Source: Salinibacillus kushneri
GTDB lineage: Bacteria; Bacillota; Bacilli; Bacillales; Alkalibacillaceae
Reading direction: 5' to 3'
DNA: 64,000 nucleotides
NCBI RefSeq assembly: GCF_900111405.1
Contig: NZ_FOHJ01000002.1
Location: forward strand, 62,001-126,000
The notes under the pieces: model-generated
Seen by the model: the letters and a program-made list of their open reading frames with translations, nothing else
What the model was told of the DNA's origin: nothing
Database searches by the model: none
Shown: in pieces, positions 54,096-63,106 of the stretch
How positions within the stretch are numbered: the first letter of the stretch is position 1
Layout: each line of letters begins with the position of its first letter
Program-made: the position numbers and the translations under genes

Positions 54096-55292
54096 TTGGA
54101 AAATGAAGCCGTTTTTCGTTCACCACAAACTATTCACTATGGACGTAATGCGTTCAAAAAGGTAGGAAAGGAAGGAGTATCCTTAGGAAAAAAGGCATTA
54201 ATTATTAGTGACAAAATTATGGAACAACTTGGTTATGTAAGTGAATGCCGTGATTATTTATTCAAACAAGGTTTGGAGAGTACAGTTTATTTAGGAATAG
54301 CTTCTGAGCCTACGGATGTCTATGTTGATGAGGCATTAACACAATTTAAAGATGAAAAATGTGATTTTGTAATTTCACTTGGTGGTGGAAGTTGTATTGA
54401 TACAGCAAAGTCAATAGCTGTATTAGTAACAAATGGTGGTTATATCGGGGAATATATGGGGGATAAAAAGCTTGCTGTGATAGATCCCATTCCCCATATT
54501 GCAATTCCTACAACAGCAGGTACTGGTTCTGAGGCAACCGATGCTACGGTCATAACAAATACCAAAAATGATGTCAAAATGATGATTAAGCAGCCAGCAT
54601 TCCTGCCAGAAATAGCTATTGTCGATCCGTTACTTACTTTATCAGCACCCAAGAATGTAACAGCTGCAACAGGAATCGATGCACTAAGTCATGCAATTGA
54701 AGCTTATATTTCCAAGCGTTCACATCCAATGACAGATACTATGGCACTTTCAGCCATGCAATTGATTGTTCATAATATTGAAGAAGCATACAAGAACAGC
54801 GAAAATGTTGATGCACGTGAAAAAATGGCACTAGGCTCTTTGCAGGCCGGTTTAGCTTTTTCTAACTCATCAGTATGTTTAGTGCATGGCATGTCCAGGC
54901 CAATCGGTGCTTTATTTCACGTACCACATGGAATATCAAACGCCATGTTATTGCCAGCAGTATTGGAATTTAGTCAGGAATCAGCCATTGATCGATTAGC
55001 AGATTTAGGTAAAATTTTTGATTCTAATACAGATAATTATTCCAATCATAAGCTTGCAAGCCTGGCAGTTTCATCAGTTAAAGATATCTGTCAAAGACTG
55101 AATATACCAAATTTAAATGGATGGGGAATCGATAGACAACAATTTGAATCTGTCACTAGTAAAATGGCACAAGATGCAATCACAAGCGGCAGTCCGGCAA
55201 ATAATCCGAGAGTTCCAAACCAACAGGAAATTGAAGAACTCTATTCCATTTGTTTTGACTATCAGTTTCAATCTGAAAGTAAGATTAACTAA
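54096..55292 (+). CDS. Iron-containing alcohol dehydrogenase (hydroxyacid dehydrogenase-like)
   Basis: This 398-residue group III alcohol dehydrogenase is a cytosolic NAD(P)-dependent enzyme. The cofactor motif is VISLGGGSCIDTAKSIA (about 90-106). Metal ligands are the Asp and His in GIDALSHAIEAY and the two His in LVHGMSRPIGALFHVPHG. TTG 54096 follows AAAGGAGG with spacing 8. It is the first gene after the sigma-54 promoter and is followed by a GntP permease and an acylating semialdehyde dehydrogenase. Oxidation of a short hydroxyacid (for example 3- or 4-hydroxy-) to its semialdehyde is therefore a reasonable inference. Confidence 0.9.
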   Translation: MENEAVFRSPQTIHYGRNAFKKVGKEGVSLGKKALIISDKIMEQLGYVSECRDYLFKQGLESTVYLGIASEPTDVYVDEALTQFKDEKCDFVISLGGGSCIDTAKSIAVLVTNGGYIGEYMGDKKLAVIDPIPHIAIPTTAGTGSEATDATVITNTKNDVKMMIKQPAFLPEIAIVDPLLTLSAPKNVTAATGIDALSHAIEAYISKRSHPMTDTMALSAMQLIVHNIEEAYKNSENVDAREKMALGSLQAGLAFSNSSVCLVHGMSRPIGALFHVPHGISNAMLLPAVLEFSQESAIDRLADLGKIFDSNTDNYSNHKLASLAVSSVKDICQRLNIPNLNGWGIDRQQFESVTSKMAQDAITSGSPANNPRVPNQQEIEELYSICFDYQFQSESKIN

Positions 55293-55315
55293 TGTAATAA
55301 AAGAGAGGAGAAGTA

Positions 55316-56665
55316 ATGATGGGGATTATCGGTATCATTGGATTAATCGCTTCACTGGCCTTGCTTATATACCTGACGATGAAAGGTATTAATATTATTA
55401 TTGCAGCTATTCTATGCTCTGTTTTGGTAGCGCTTACAGGTGGTTTGAACCTGCAAACAGCAATGATGGATAACTATATGAATGGTTTTACTGATTACTT
55501 CGCTTCATGGTTTCTCGTATTCCTGTTAGGAGCTATTTTTGGAAAAGTAATGCAAGAAACAAAATCAGCAGAAAGTATTGCTCTTTGGATAAAAAATAAA
55601 CTGGGGGCAAAACGTGCTGTCTTTGCTGTTGTTGCGGCTGCAGCTATCATGACATATGGCGGTGTAAACTTGTTTGTTGTAGGTTTTGCTGTTTATCCCA
55701 TAGCGGTTTCTTTATTTAGGGCTGCGAATTTGCCTCACCGGTTTATTCCAGCTGCTTTAGTTTTTGGTTCTATTTCGTTTACTATGACTGCACCAGGTTC
55801 ACCGGAAATACAGAATATCATCCCAACCGAACATTTTGGGACAAAGCCAACAGGTGGTGGCTTTATCGGCGTTATATGTGCATTGATTATCATGATTGTT
55901 GGCGCCATCTGGATTGGACGATTAGTGAAAAAGGCAGTCCAAAATGGTGAAGAATTTTCGCTTCCTTATAAAGCGGCTAAAACAGAAACAGCGGCTGGAC
56001 TTGCTGAGGAAGTAGAGGATCACGAAGATACGAGGCGTAATCGTGATTTGCCCAATACTATTGTTTCCATTTTACCGCTCATCGTCGTCATTGGGTTGTT
56101 AAATATTCTTTCCATATATATGAATCCTACAGCAGCATTACTCGTAGCATTAACATTAGGGATTATTTTAGTATGTACTACTATGATGCGATTCCTGAAA
56201 GAGTTTTGGGAATCTCTTGCAACTGGAGCTCAGAATGCTTTAGTGGCTCTTGCCAATACATGTGCTGTTGTTGGCTTCGGTAGTGTTGCAGCTCAGGTTG
56301 CTGCCTTTCAAAGTTTAGTTGATGGACTTGTTAATATGCCAGGTCCACCATTAATGGGATTAGCCGTTGGGGTTACACTTATATGCGGTATTACTGGTTC
56401 AGCATCAGGTGGACTGGGAATTGCCCTGCCTGTTTTGGCTCCAATTTATATGACTCAAGGTCTTGATCCCGGAGCAATGCATCGTGTATCAGCCCTGGCA
56501 TCAGGTGGTATTGATTCATTACCGCATAACGGATATGTAGTTACAACCATTAGGGTCATTTGTGGTGAAACGCATAAGAGATCTTATAAACCTATATTTT
56601 GGCTAAGTGTTGTCTTACCAACTGCAGTGATGTTCTTAGCTGTTCTATTGTATTCCATCTTTTAG
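55316..56665 (+). CDS. GntP family permease (gluconate/hydroxybutyrate type)
   Basis: The 449-residue protein has about twelve hydrophobic segments and is a proton-linked importer of small hydroxy-carboxylates. Family markers are SWFLVFLLGAIFGKVM, the AAAAIMTYGGVNLFVVGFAV loop and the C-terminal ITGSASGGLGIALPVLAP, with ASGGIDSLPHNGYVVTTI near the end. The subgroup with that last motif is often annotated as a D-beta-hydroxybutyrate permease. It begins 23 bases after the Fe-type dehydrogenase gene; two ATGs (55316, 55319) follow GAGGAG. It supplies the operon with its substrate. Confidence 0.9.
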   Translation: MMGIIGIIGLIASLALLIYLTMKGINIIIAAILCSVLVALTGGLNLQTAMMDNYMNGFTDYFASWFLVFLLGAIFGKVMQETKSAESIALWIKNKLGAKRAVFAVVAAAAIMTYGGVNLFVVGFAVYPIAVSLFRAANLPHRFIPAALVFGSISFTMTAPGSPEIQNIIPTEHFGTKPTGGGFIGVICALIIMIVGAIWIGRLVKKAVQNGEEFSLPYKAAKTETAAGLAEEVEDHEDTRRNRDLPNTIVSILPLIVVIGLLNILSIYMNPTAALLVALTLGIILVCTTMMRFLKEFWESLATGAQNALVALANTCAVVGFGSVAAQVAAFQSLVDGLVNMPGPPLMGLAVGVTLICGITGSASGGLGIALPVLAPIYMTQGLDPGAMHRVSALASGGIDSLPHNGYVVTTIRVICGETHKRSYKPIFWLSVVLPTAVMFLAVLLYSIF

Positions 56666-56737
56666 GTAACCAATAGAACAGATAAGGTATAAAGATTCTT
56701 TACATCTCAACATTTTATCTTTATAGGAGGTATTAAC

Positions 56738-58198
56738 ATGACACAAACAAAAGTGGAGACTCTAAAAAATTATATTGGTGGTTCTTGGATAGAATCTAAA
56801 TCAGACAAAAAAGAAGCCTTATTTAATCCAGCTACGGAAGAAATAATTGCTTATGTACCTATTTCAGCAAAAGAAGACGTGGATTATGCTGTGGAAATCG
56901 CTCAAGAAGCTTTTGAAACCTGGAAAGAGGTACCTGTTCCAAAACGAGCTCGAATATTGTTTAAATATCAGCAATTATTAGTCGAAAATGGGGATAGATT
57001 AGCAGAATTAATAACCATCGAAAATGGGAAACCATTCAAAGAAGCACAAGGGGAAGTCCAAAGGGGAATTGAAAATGTGGAATTTGCTGCTGGTGCTCCA
57101 TCACTAATGATGGGTGAACAGTTGTCCTCTATATCTTCAGGCCTTGAATCGGGAGTTTATCGCTATCCAATAGGTGTTATTGGAGGCATAACACCATTTA
57201 ACTTTCCCATGATGGTACCCTGCTGGATGTTTCCGATGGCTATTGTAACTGGAAATACTTTTATATTGAAGCCATCTGAACGAACCCCATTACTTGCTAA
57301 TTATTTGGCTGAATTATTGGAAGAAGCAGGACTTCCCAAAGGTGTGTTTAACATCGTCCATGGTGCTCACGATGTGGTTAATGGACTTCTTGACGATAAC
57401 GGTGTCGAAGGTATTTCATTTGTTGGTTCACAACCTGTAGCTGAATATGTTTATAAACGAGGAACAGAAAATTTAAAACGCGTTCAGGCACTAGCTGGTG
57501 CAAAAAATCACTCGATTGTTCTAAAAGATGCGAACCTTGATCATTCCACAACCCAAATATTAAATGCAGCATTTGGTTCAGCGGGTGAACGTTGTATGGC
57601 TGCATCTGTAGTAGCAGTTGAAGAGTCTATTGCAGATTCATTCGTTGAACAGCTGATTCAAAAGGCTAATGATGTGAAAATTGGAAACGGTTTAGATAAT
57701 GATGTATTCCTTGGTCCCGTTATTCGTGAACAGCACAAGGAGCGTACACTAAATTATATTGAAACGGGTGAACAAGAGGGTGCTAAACTCGCTAGGGATG
57801 GACGGAACGATCAAAGTGCACAAAGTAAAGGATATTTTGTAGGACCAACAATTTTTGACAATGTTACTACAGATATGAAAATTTGGCAGGATGAAATTTT
57901 TGCCCCAGTATTATCAATTGTACGCGTTAAGAACTTAAATGAAGCCATAACAGTAACTAATCAATCACGTTTCGCCAATGGATCCTGCATATTCACTAGA
58001 GACGGAGGAGCCGTACGTCAATTTCGTGAAAATATTGATGCGGGTATGCTCGGTGTTAATATTGGTGTTCCTGCACCCATGGCTTTCTTTCCATTCTCTG
58101 GCTGGAAAGATTCATTTTATGGCGACTTGCATGCAAATGGAAAAGATGGTCTTGCATTTTATACACGTCAAAAAGTGATTACATCTCGCTGGGTGTAG
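56738..58198 (+). CDS. mmsA: CoA-acylating (methyl)malonate-semialdehyde dehydrogenase
   Basis: It oxidises malonate semialdehyde or methylmalonate semialdehyde to acetyl-CoA or propionyl-CoA. The 486-residue protein has the MmsA/IolA pattern: [13 protein letters not shown] at the start, [20 protein letters not shown] (loop in this subgroup), GGxxxH-type [15 protein letters not shown], and the catalytic Cys in [12 protein letters not shown] (about 284). It ends [15 protein letters not shown] lies 7-8 bases upstream. The position after the Fe-type dehydrogenase suggests a two-step route from a hydroxyacid to acyl-CoA. General aldehyde dehydrogenases lack the conserved loop seen here. Confidence 0.93.
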   Translation: MTQTKVETLKNYIGGSWIESKSDKKEALFNPATEEIIAYVPISAKEDVDYAVEIAQEAFETWKEVPVPKRARILFKYQQLLVENGDRLAELITIENGKPFKEAQGEVQRGIENVEFAAGAPSLMMGEQLSSISSGLESGVYRYPIGVIGGITPFNFPMMVPCWMFPMAIVTGNTFILKPSERTPLLANYLAELLEEAGLPKGVFNIVHGAHDVVNGLLDDNGVEGISFVGSQPVAEYVYKRGTENLKRVQALAGAKNHSIVLKDANLDHSTTQILNAAFGSAGERCMAASVVAVEESIADSFVEQLIQKANDVKIGNGLDNDVFLGPVIREQHKERTLNYIETGEQEGAKLARDGRNDQSAQSKGYFVGPTIFDNVTTDMKIWQDEIFAPVLSIVRVKNLNEAITVTNQSRFANGSCIFTRDGGAVRQFRENIDAGMLGVNIGVPAPMAFFPFSGWKDSFYGDLHANGKDGLAFYTRQKVITSRWV

Positions 58199-58207
58199 GG
58201 ATTCGCG

Positions 58208-58240
58208 AAAAAGATGGAGGATATAACCTCCATCTTTTTC
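58208..58240 (+). terminator. Hairpin between mmsA and the damaged dehydrogenase gene
   Basis: AAAGATGGAGG and CCTCCATCTTT form a perfect stem around ATATAA and are followed by TTC. It could end the operon or attenuate it before the last gene. Confidence 0.8.
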
Positions 58241-58280
58241 ATTCCAAAAATACCATCATTTTAATAGGGAGGAATTTAGT

Positions 58281-59031
58281 GTGGTTTCTGATAAAGTTGT
58301 ATTAATTACAGGTGCAGCCAGTGGAATTGGTTATGAAATCGGAGTTGACTTTTTACGTGAGGGTGCCAAAGTTGCTTTTATCGATATAAATGAAAACAGG
58401 CTAAATAAAGCTTTAGAAGTAATAAATGATTATGATTGTATTGGACTCCAATGTGATGTATCCAAAGAAGATGAATTAAAAATAGCGATAGATAAGACGA
58501 TAGAACAATATGGAAAAATTGATGTTTTAATTAATAATGCTGGTTTACAACACGTTGCCTCAGTAGAAGATTTTCCTGCTGATAAATTTGAAGAAATGAT
58601 TCAAGTAATGCTTGTGGCACCATTTGTAGCGTCAAAGTATGTTTTACCAACAATGAAAAAAGAAGGGTGGGGTCGAATCATAAACATTTCTTCTATCTGG
58701 GAAAGCTGCTTATAATAGTGCTAAACATGGTGTTATTGGTTTAACAAAGGTTACTGCATTAGAAACAGCAGAGCATGGTATTACCGTAAATGCATTGTGT
58801 CCTGGATATGTAGATACACCATTAGTTCGTGGACAATTTGAAGAGATTGCTAAAAATCGAAATGTTCCATTAGAAAAGGTGCTGGAGGAAGTATTGTTTC
58901 CTTTAATACCACAAAAACGTTTACTTGATGTGAGGGAAGTTGTGGATTATACATTCTTTTTGGCAAGTGATAAGGCAAAAGGCGTGACTGGTCAGGCCGT
59001 TACTTTGGATGGTGGGTATACTGCGCAGTAG
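58281..59031 (+). pseudogene. 3-hydroxybutyrate dehydrogenase-type SDR with an internal deletion
   Basis: The first frame (58281-58715) gives VVLITGAASGIGYEIG, the DVLINNAGLQHVASVEDFP stretch of 3-hydroxybutyrate dehydrogenases, and GRIINISSI, then breaks. One frame over, GKAAYNSAKHGVIGLTKV resumes directly with the catalytic Tyr and Lys, and CPGYVDTPLVRGQ to LDGGYTAQ completes the protein at 59031. Homologues have about seven more residues (NGL-GFA) between ISSI and GKAAY, so roughly 20 bases are missing near 58700. That removes a conserved loop and shifts the frame. GTG 58281 follows GGGAGG with spacing 7. Confidence 0.85.
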
Positions 59032-59090
59032 ATTAAGCATTGCTTTAGGATTTGAATGGATATGATCCTTTCTTAAAGACGTGAATGTAA

Positions 59091-59141
59091 GGAAAAGGCC
59101 TTAATATACAGGTGTTTGTATATTAAGGCCTTTTCCTTTTT
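59091..59141 (+). terminator. Strong terminator ending the hydroxyacid region
   Basis: Twenty-base perfect arms (59091-59110 and 59117-59136) enclose the loop GGTGTT and are followed by five T. Confidence 0.92.
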
Positions 59142-59250
59142 GCGATAAAGAATCAATCCTTTAATGGGTTTATTAGGGGATTACCCATCTGATGAAAATT
59201 TTTACTGGATATTGAAAATTAGTCGTAAAAATGAGAGAATTAATAAAGCA

Positions 59251-59264
59251 ACCGAACGATAGGT
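59251..59264. promoter_or_regulatory. Candidate TetR operator before the SMR operon
   Basis: ACCGAACGATAGGT is a partial palindrome (ACC...CG...GGT) directly upstream of the ribosome site of the TetR gene. Its position would allow autorepression. Confidence 0.4.
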
Positions 59265-59274
59265 AGGTGGAATG

Positions 59275-59862
59275 ATGAGTGCTATAAAAATACGTAATAT
59301 TGCTCTGTCTCATTTCGCAAAGCATGGTTATGAGGGATCTTCACTAAATGAAATTGCCAAAGAAGTAGGAATTAAAAAGGCATCCATTTATTCTCATTAC
59401 AAGGGAAAGGATGATTTGTTTCTTACGGTTGTCAGATATGTTTTTCAATATGAACGAAGAAAAATTCTGATATATTTCCAATCCTCTAAACAAAAGCCAA
59501 TTAAAACGAAATTACAGGATTTTTTTGCTTTTATAGAAGAGGGGTTCAATCAATCCGATACGACCAAGCTTTTATTAAGAATGTGTTTTTTTCCGCCGTG
59601 GAATTTACGGGATAAGGTTTCGGAAATCGTTAATTCATTTATTGATGGTATGCAAAGGGCTTTAGGGAAGCTCATGACATTTCACAAGAATAAGGGTGAA
59701 TTTATTGGTGTGAATATTCACCAAGCGGCTTTGGCTTATATAACCTTAGTAGATGGAGTGATTATTGAACTCCTGTTTACCGGAAAAAATAAATTCTTTG
59801 AACGGGTAAATGTATCATTCCCGATTTATTGGCAGGGGATTGCAGCAGTTGAGAAGGAGTGA
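59275..59862 (+). CDS. TetR family transcriptional regulator (YvdT-like)
   Basis: The 195-residue protein has an N-terminal helix-turn-helix (about 1-50: IALSHFAKHGYEGSSLNEIA, KEVGIKKASIYSHYKGKDDL) and an all-helical ligand-binding part. It stands 5 bases before the first of two SMR genes, the same order as yvdT-yvdS-yvdR of B. subtilis. Repression of the exporter pair is therefore likely. ATGs at 59272 and 59275 both follow AGGTAGGTGG; I favour 59275. Confidence 0.9.
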   Translation: MSAIKIRNIALSHFAKHGYEGSSLNEIAKEVGIKKASIYSHYKGKDDLFLTVVRYVFQYERRKILIYFQSSKQKPIKTKLQDFFAFIEEGFNQSDTTKLLLRMCFFPPWNLRDKVSEIVNSFIDGMQRALGKLMTFHKNKGEFIGVNIHQAALAYITLVDGVIIELLFTGKNKFFERVNVSFPIYWQGIAAVEKE

Positions 59863-59867
59863 TCAAG

Positions 59868-60209
59868 ATGAACAAATATTGGCTATATGTATTATTCTCA
59901 GCTCTGTTTGAAGTGTTCTGGGTGGCGGGCCTTAAGCATGCAGACAACCTTTTCGAATGGAGTTTAACTATAATCGCAATAATCATTACTTTTATCCTCT
60001 TACCGATCTCTGCAAAGTACCTTCATGTTGGAACTCTTTACACGGTTTTTGCCGGTCTTGGAACAGCTGGTACGGTTTTAGTGGAGATAATGGTGTTCGG
60101 GGAGCCTTTTAATCTATTAAAAGTAGTATTAATCGGTATACTTCTAATAGGTGTTATTGGATTAAAGCAAGTCTCAAATGAGCCTTCAGATACAAAGGGG
60201 GCAGCATAA
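59868..60209 (+). CDS. SMR family exporter subunit 1 (YvdS/YkkC-like)
   Basis: This 113-residue four-span protein carries the conserved glutamate in helix 1 (LFSALFEVFWVAGLKHA, Glu near 14) and the SMR core GTLYTVFAGLGTAGTVLVEI in helix 3, with a MVFGEP turn. The ATG at 59868 follows AAGGAGTG. Its stop codon overlaps the next start by one base. Paired SMR proteins form an asymmetric heterodimer; substrates range from guanidinium to quaternary amines and cannot be told from sequence. Confidence 0.93.
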   Translation: MNKYWLYVLFSALFEVFWVAGLKHADNLFEWSLTIIAIIITFILLPISAKYLHVGTLYTVFAGLGTAGTVLVEIMVFGEPFNLLKVVLIGILLIGVIGLKQVSNEPSDTKGAA

Positions 60210-60520
60210 TGGCATGGTTAGCAATTGTTATAGCGGGAATTTGTGAAGTTACTGGCGTTTTGAATTTAAAACGATTAGCTATGAAAAAGTGGGATGCATT
60301 AATTGTTCTCATAGTTACCTTTGGTTTGAGTTTGACACTTTTAGCCTATGCTATGCAAACACTATCAATGGCTACCGTTTATGGTGTATGGACTGGAATC
60401 GGGACTGTAGGGTCAACTGTAATGGGAATGATCCTTTACGGAGAACCGAGAGAATGGAAACGACTATTATTTATTGCTATGATTCTTTCTTCAGCAGTTG
60501 GTCTGAAGCTTATTTCATAG
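60209..60520 (+). CDS. SMR family exporter subunit 2 (YvdR/YkkD-like)
   Basis: This is the 103-residue partner of the preceding gene. It has four spans, with Glu13 in IVIAGICEVTGVLNLKRLA and helix 3 MATVYGVWTGIGTVGSTVMG, then LYGEPREW. It starts in the overlap TAATG, so translation is coupled. The two subunits differ in loop charge, which is typical for a dual-topology heterodimer. It converges on the methyltransferase gene, whose stop is 24 bases away. Confidence 0.93.
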   Translation: MAWLAIVIAGICEVTGVLNLKRLAMKKWDALIVLIVTFGLSLTLLAYAMQTLSMATVYGVWTGIGTVGSTVMGMILYGEPREWKRLLFIAMILSSAVGLKLIS

Positions 60521-60544
60521 ATGTGTACTTTAGCAGGAAATTAA

Positions 60545-61141
60545 TCACTTTAGACTACTGGATATAAACATTGAGGCATCTTGATTCATAAAAATACGTT
60601 TCCCATGATAGAAGGTCTTAATTTCAATGGATTTAAATCCAATTTCGGATAATCCTTTTCTCAGTTCTTCATGCGAAAAACCGTTATGAACTTTCGGATG
60701 GTTTATTTTATCGTTTTTGTCAAAATCAATAATAATTAGCTTGCCACCACTATTTAAAATGTTGAACAATTCTTGTAAAATTTTTTTAGTATCTGGAATA
60801 TGAAGAAGGACTAGTGACATTAAAACGATGTCTGCCTTACGTTCAGGAGTTTCTTGAGTAAAATCTGAACAAAGCACGTTTAAGTTGGTCATTCCTTTGC
60901 GGGAAATTTTAGCTTTTGCAACATCCAACATTTGTTTTGATGAATCTACCAACAAAATAGAATCTACTAAATCGGATAATTCTAAACTAATGAGACCGGT
61001 ACCACTCCCATAGTCTAATAAAGATTTGGATTTACTATTTCGTAATGCTGGTCTTACTTCGTTAACGATCACTTTAGCTAATTCCATTCTTTCTTCTGTA
61101 TCATATCTTTTTGCCATCTGTTCAAAAACGTTATTTTCCAT
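60545..61141 (-). CDS. Class I SAM-dependent methyltransferase
   Basis: The 198-residue cytosolic protein has motif I SLLDYGSGTGLISLEL (about 40-55), motif II ILLVDSSKQML, and motif IV ADIVLMSLVLLHIPD, with post-IV LNSGGKLIIIDF. The C-terminal third (NGFSHEELRKGLSEIGF) is typical of UbiE-like small-molecule methyltransferases. The ATG at 61141 has only a weak AGGAGAATGG ribosome site. The substrate is unknown. It is a single gene on the minus strand. Confidence 0.88.
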   Translation of the reverse strand: MENNVFEQMAKRYDTEERMELAKVIVNEVRPALRNSKSKSLLDYGSGTGLISLELSDLVDSILLVDSSKQMLDVAKAKISRKGMTNLNVLCSDFTQETPERKADIVLMSLVLLHIPDTKKILQELFNILNSGGKLIIIDFDKNDKINHPKVHNGFSHEELRKGLSEIGFKSIEIKTFYHGKRIFMNQDASMFISSSLK

Positions 61142-61347
61142 ATTCCATTCTCCTAGTCATTAAAATTTCAGGTTATATAGTGGCCATTATAGCAAAAATC
61201 AAAACCTAAAGGTACGATTCTCTCCCTTCAAACCACTGGTATAGTGGATAATCTGACCGAAAAGGTTTATTTCTTTCCATAAAGACGAGGGAAGACCCGT
61301 TTTTTCTAAATTGAATAGGGAGAGATTAATAGCTGTAGAAGATACTG

Positions 61348-61385
61348 AAAATGCCCAGATTTTTAAACTCTGGGCATTTTCTATT
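61348..61385. terminator. Hairpin between the methyltransferase and MFS genes
   Basis: AAAATGCCCAGA and TCTGGGCATTTT are perfect 12-base arms with a T-rich flank on the plus side. It lies beyond the 3-prime end of the MFS gene (minus strand) and may terminate it. Confidence 0.75.
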
Positions 61386-61459
61386 TTCTAGTGACATGAT
61401 TTATCAGGTTATAAGATTGTTCATTCTATTTTCCCTTACATTAACTTCAAAATCTTATA

Positions 61460-62671
61460 TTAACTTGATGACACCGTAGAATCCATACTTTCCCAAACGG
61501 ATTTTTCCTTTTTCCCATGCATGAAAAAGTAGAGTACAATAGTGGCAAGCACAAGCAAGCCCATAATGATGTATAAGTGACGATATCCGGTGAATGGGAT
61601 AATCATTCCAAGCAAATACGGTCCAAATCCAAGTCCTGCATCTAGAGATATATAGTAGGTGGATGTTGCCAGCCCTACCCGATGAGAAGGGGTAACTTGA
61701 ACGGCGATAGCCTGCGTGATGGATTGCATATTCCCAAATCCAAGACCAATCAGAACCCCTGCTAGTAATAGGACGATACTATTTTCAGCTGTACTTAATA
61801 GAAGTAATCCGCATCCAAAAAGAATAAAAGCCGGATACATTACAGAATTGGCCCCTTTTAAGTCCATTAAGCGTCCAGTAAAGGGGCGCGATACCAAGAT
61901 CGCTACTGCATAAACAACAAAGAATAAACTGGCTATTTCGACCAGATCAATTTCAATCGCATAGAAATTAATAAATGATAGAACACTAGAGTAACCTAGC
62001 GATATGATTAGCACAACGAGTGCAATAGGTAATGCTTTTGGTTCAATAAAGCTGGAAAGGCTCCATTTATTTGAGTTATTCGGTTGTGCTTTCTTTTTCC
62101 CTTCTGGTACGTTTAAAAAGAATGCTATGAGTAAGCTAATGATTCCTAACACGAGGCAAAAACTAAAGATGACTTGATAAGTCGTGTGCTCACTCATAAA
62201 AAGACCAATAAACGGACCAATAGCCGTGGCCAATGTAATGCTCATACTGTAATACCCGATTCCTTCCCCTTTTCGCTCTTCAGGGATAACACCAGCGACA
62301 ATCGTTCCTGTTGCTGTACTCGCCATCCCTAATGCAATTCCATGTAATAAACGGGTAATAAGCAGAAAAGTAATGCCTGTATCTATGAAATATAATAAGG
62401 AAGTCAAAATAAAAAAGATTAGCCCAGAATATAACATTCTTTTGTTACCAATTTTCGAAATCATACGTCCAAGAAACAGCCGCCCGATTAGTGTTCCAAT
62501 AATAAAAACCCCAGTGACTAGTCCACCCTGGCTTTCAGAAGCGGCAAATTCCTCTACTGCGTAGACAGCCATTGTTACCAATAATAAATAAAAGACTAAG
62601 TATAAGAAAAAGTTGGCTGATGAGACAATGATAAAATCCTTTGTCCATAATTTAGCTTTTAATTGATTCAC
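61460..62671 (-). CDS. MFS exporter (YwoG-like)
   Basis: The 403-residue protein has twelve hydrophobic helices with the drug-exporter pattern. Examples are FFLYLVFYLLLVTMAVYAV in helix 1, the loop GRLFLGRMISKIGNKRM, helix 4-5 RLLHGIALGMASTATGTIV, and VGLATSTYYISLDAGLGFGP in the second half. Motif C is degenerate. GTG 62671 follows AAGGTGAT with spacing 8. Related proteins in bacilli and staphylococci export drugs or a metallophore, but the substrate here is not readable. It is a single gene with a hairpin after it. Confidence 0.9.
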   Translation of the reverse strand: MNQLKAKLWTKDFIIVSSANFFLYLVFYLLLVTMAVYAVEEFAASESQGGLVTGVFIIGTLIGRLFLGRMISKIGNKRMLYSGLIFFILTSLLYFIDTGITFLLITRLLHGIALGMASTATGTIVAGVIPEERKGEGIGYYSMSITLATAIGPFIGLFMSEHTTYQVIFSFCLVLGIISLLIAFFLNVPEGKKKAQPNNSNKWSLSSFIEPKALPIALVVLIISLGYSSVLSFINFYAIEIDLVEIASLFFVVYAVAILVSRPFTGRLMDLKGANSVMYPAFILFGCGLLLLSTAENSIVLLLAGVLIGLGFGNMQSITQAIAVQVTPSHRVGLATSTYYISLDAGLGFGPYLLGMIIPFTGYRHLYIIMGLLVLATIVLYFFMHGKKEKSVWESMDSTVSSS

Positions 62672-62846
62672 GAATCGATCACCTTAATTCATTATATTTT
62701 GTTTCCATGGATGTGTAACTTTAATAGCTTATCAAAAATATTAGAAGTGTGTCTAGTACGAGTAAGGTAATGGATGAGTTGTGAATACTGGTGCAGAGGG
62801 GATTAACCTATTTTCCCTTCAGTGTTGGTAAATGAAGATCCAAAGT

Positions 62847-62875
62847 AAAAAACAGGAGGCTAATCCTGTTTTTTA
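62847..62875. terminator. Bidirectional-looking terminator hairpin
   Basis: AAAAAACAGGA and TCCTGTTTTTT flank GGCTAA. The position, between the starts and ends of minus-strand genes, suggests it belongs to a lost or external transcript. Confidence 0.65.
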
Positions 62876-62929
62876 CAATAAGGAGAATGATAAAAAGAAA
62901 GCTCAAGTGGATAAAAATTCAGGATGGGC

Positions 62930-63095
62930 CACGTCCAGTTCCGGCTCCAACGACTAGTGCTACTACCTAAATCCCGTAGGATGAATCAACATCGACACGA
63001 ATCGGTTCGTCGTGTTTGCTTTATCACCTGCAGCTTTAGTCCAGTCCGTACGTCGCTAAAGGGGGACTTTCGGCTTTTGTTCCTGGAACCATGAA
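62930..63095. repeat. GC-rich structured element of the Bacillaceae intergenic-repeat type
   Basis: This stretch is much richer in G and C than its surroundings and contains no frame. It begins GTCCAGTTCCGGCTCCAACG, ends GGGGGACTTTCGGCTTTTG, and holds an internal hairpin (ACACGAA/TTCGTCGTGT around 62996-63016). The end motifs resemble those of the well-known Bacillus repeats that start TCTAGCTCCAGCGCCTAG and end GCGACTTTCGCTTTTG. That relation is from memory and not verified. Confidence 0.5.
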
Positions 63096-63106
63096 CGTGT
63101 TCCTGA

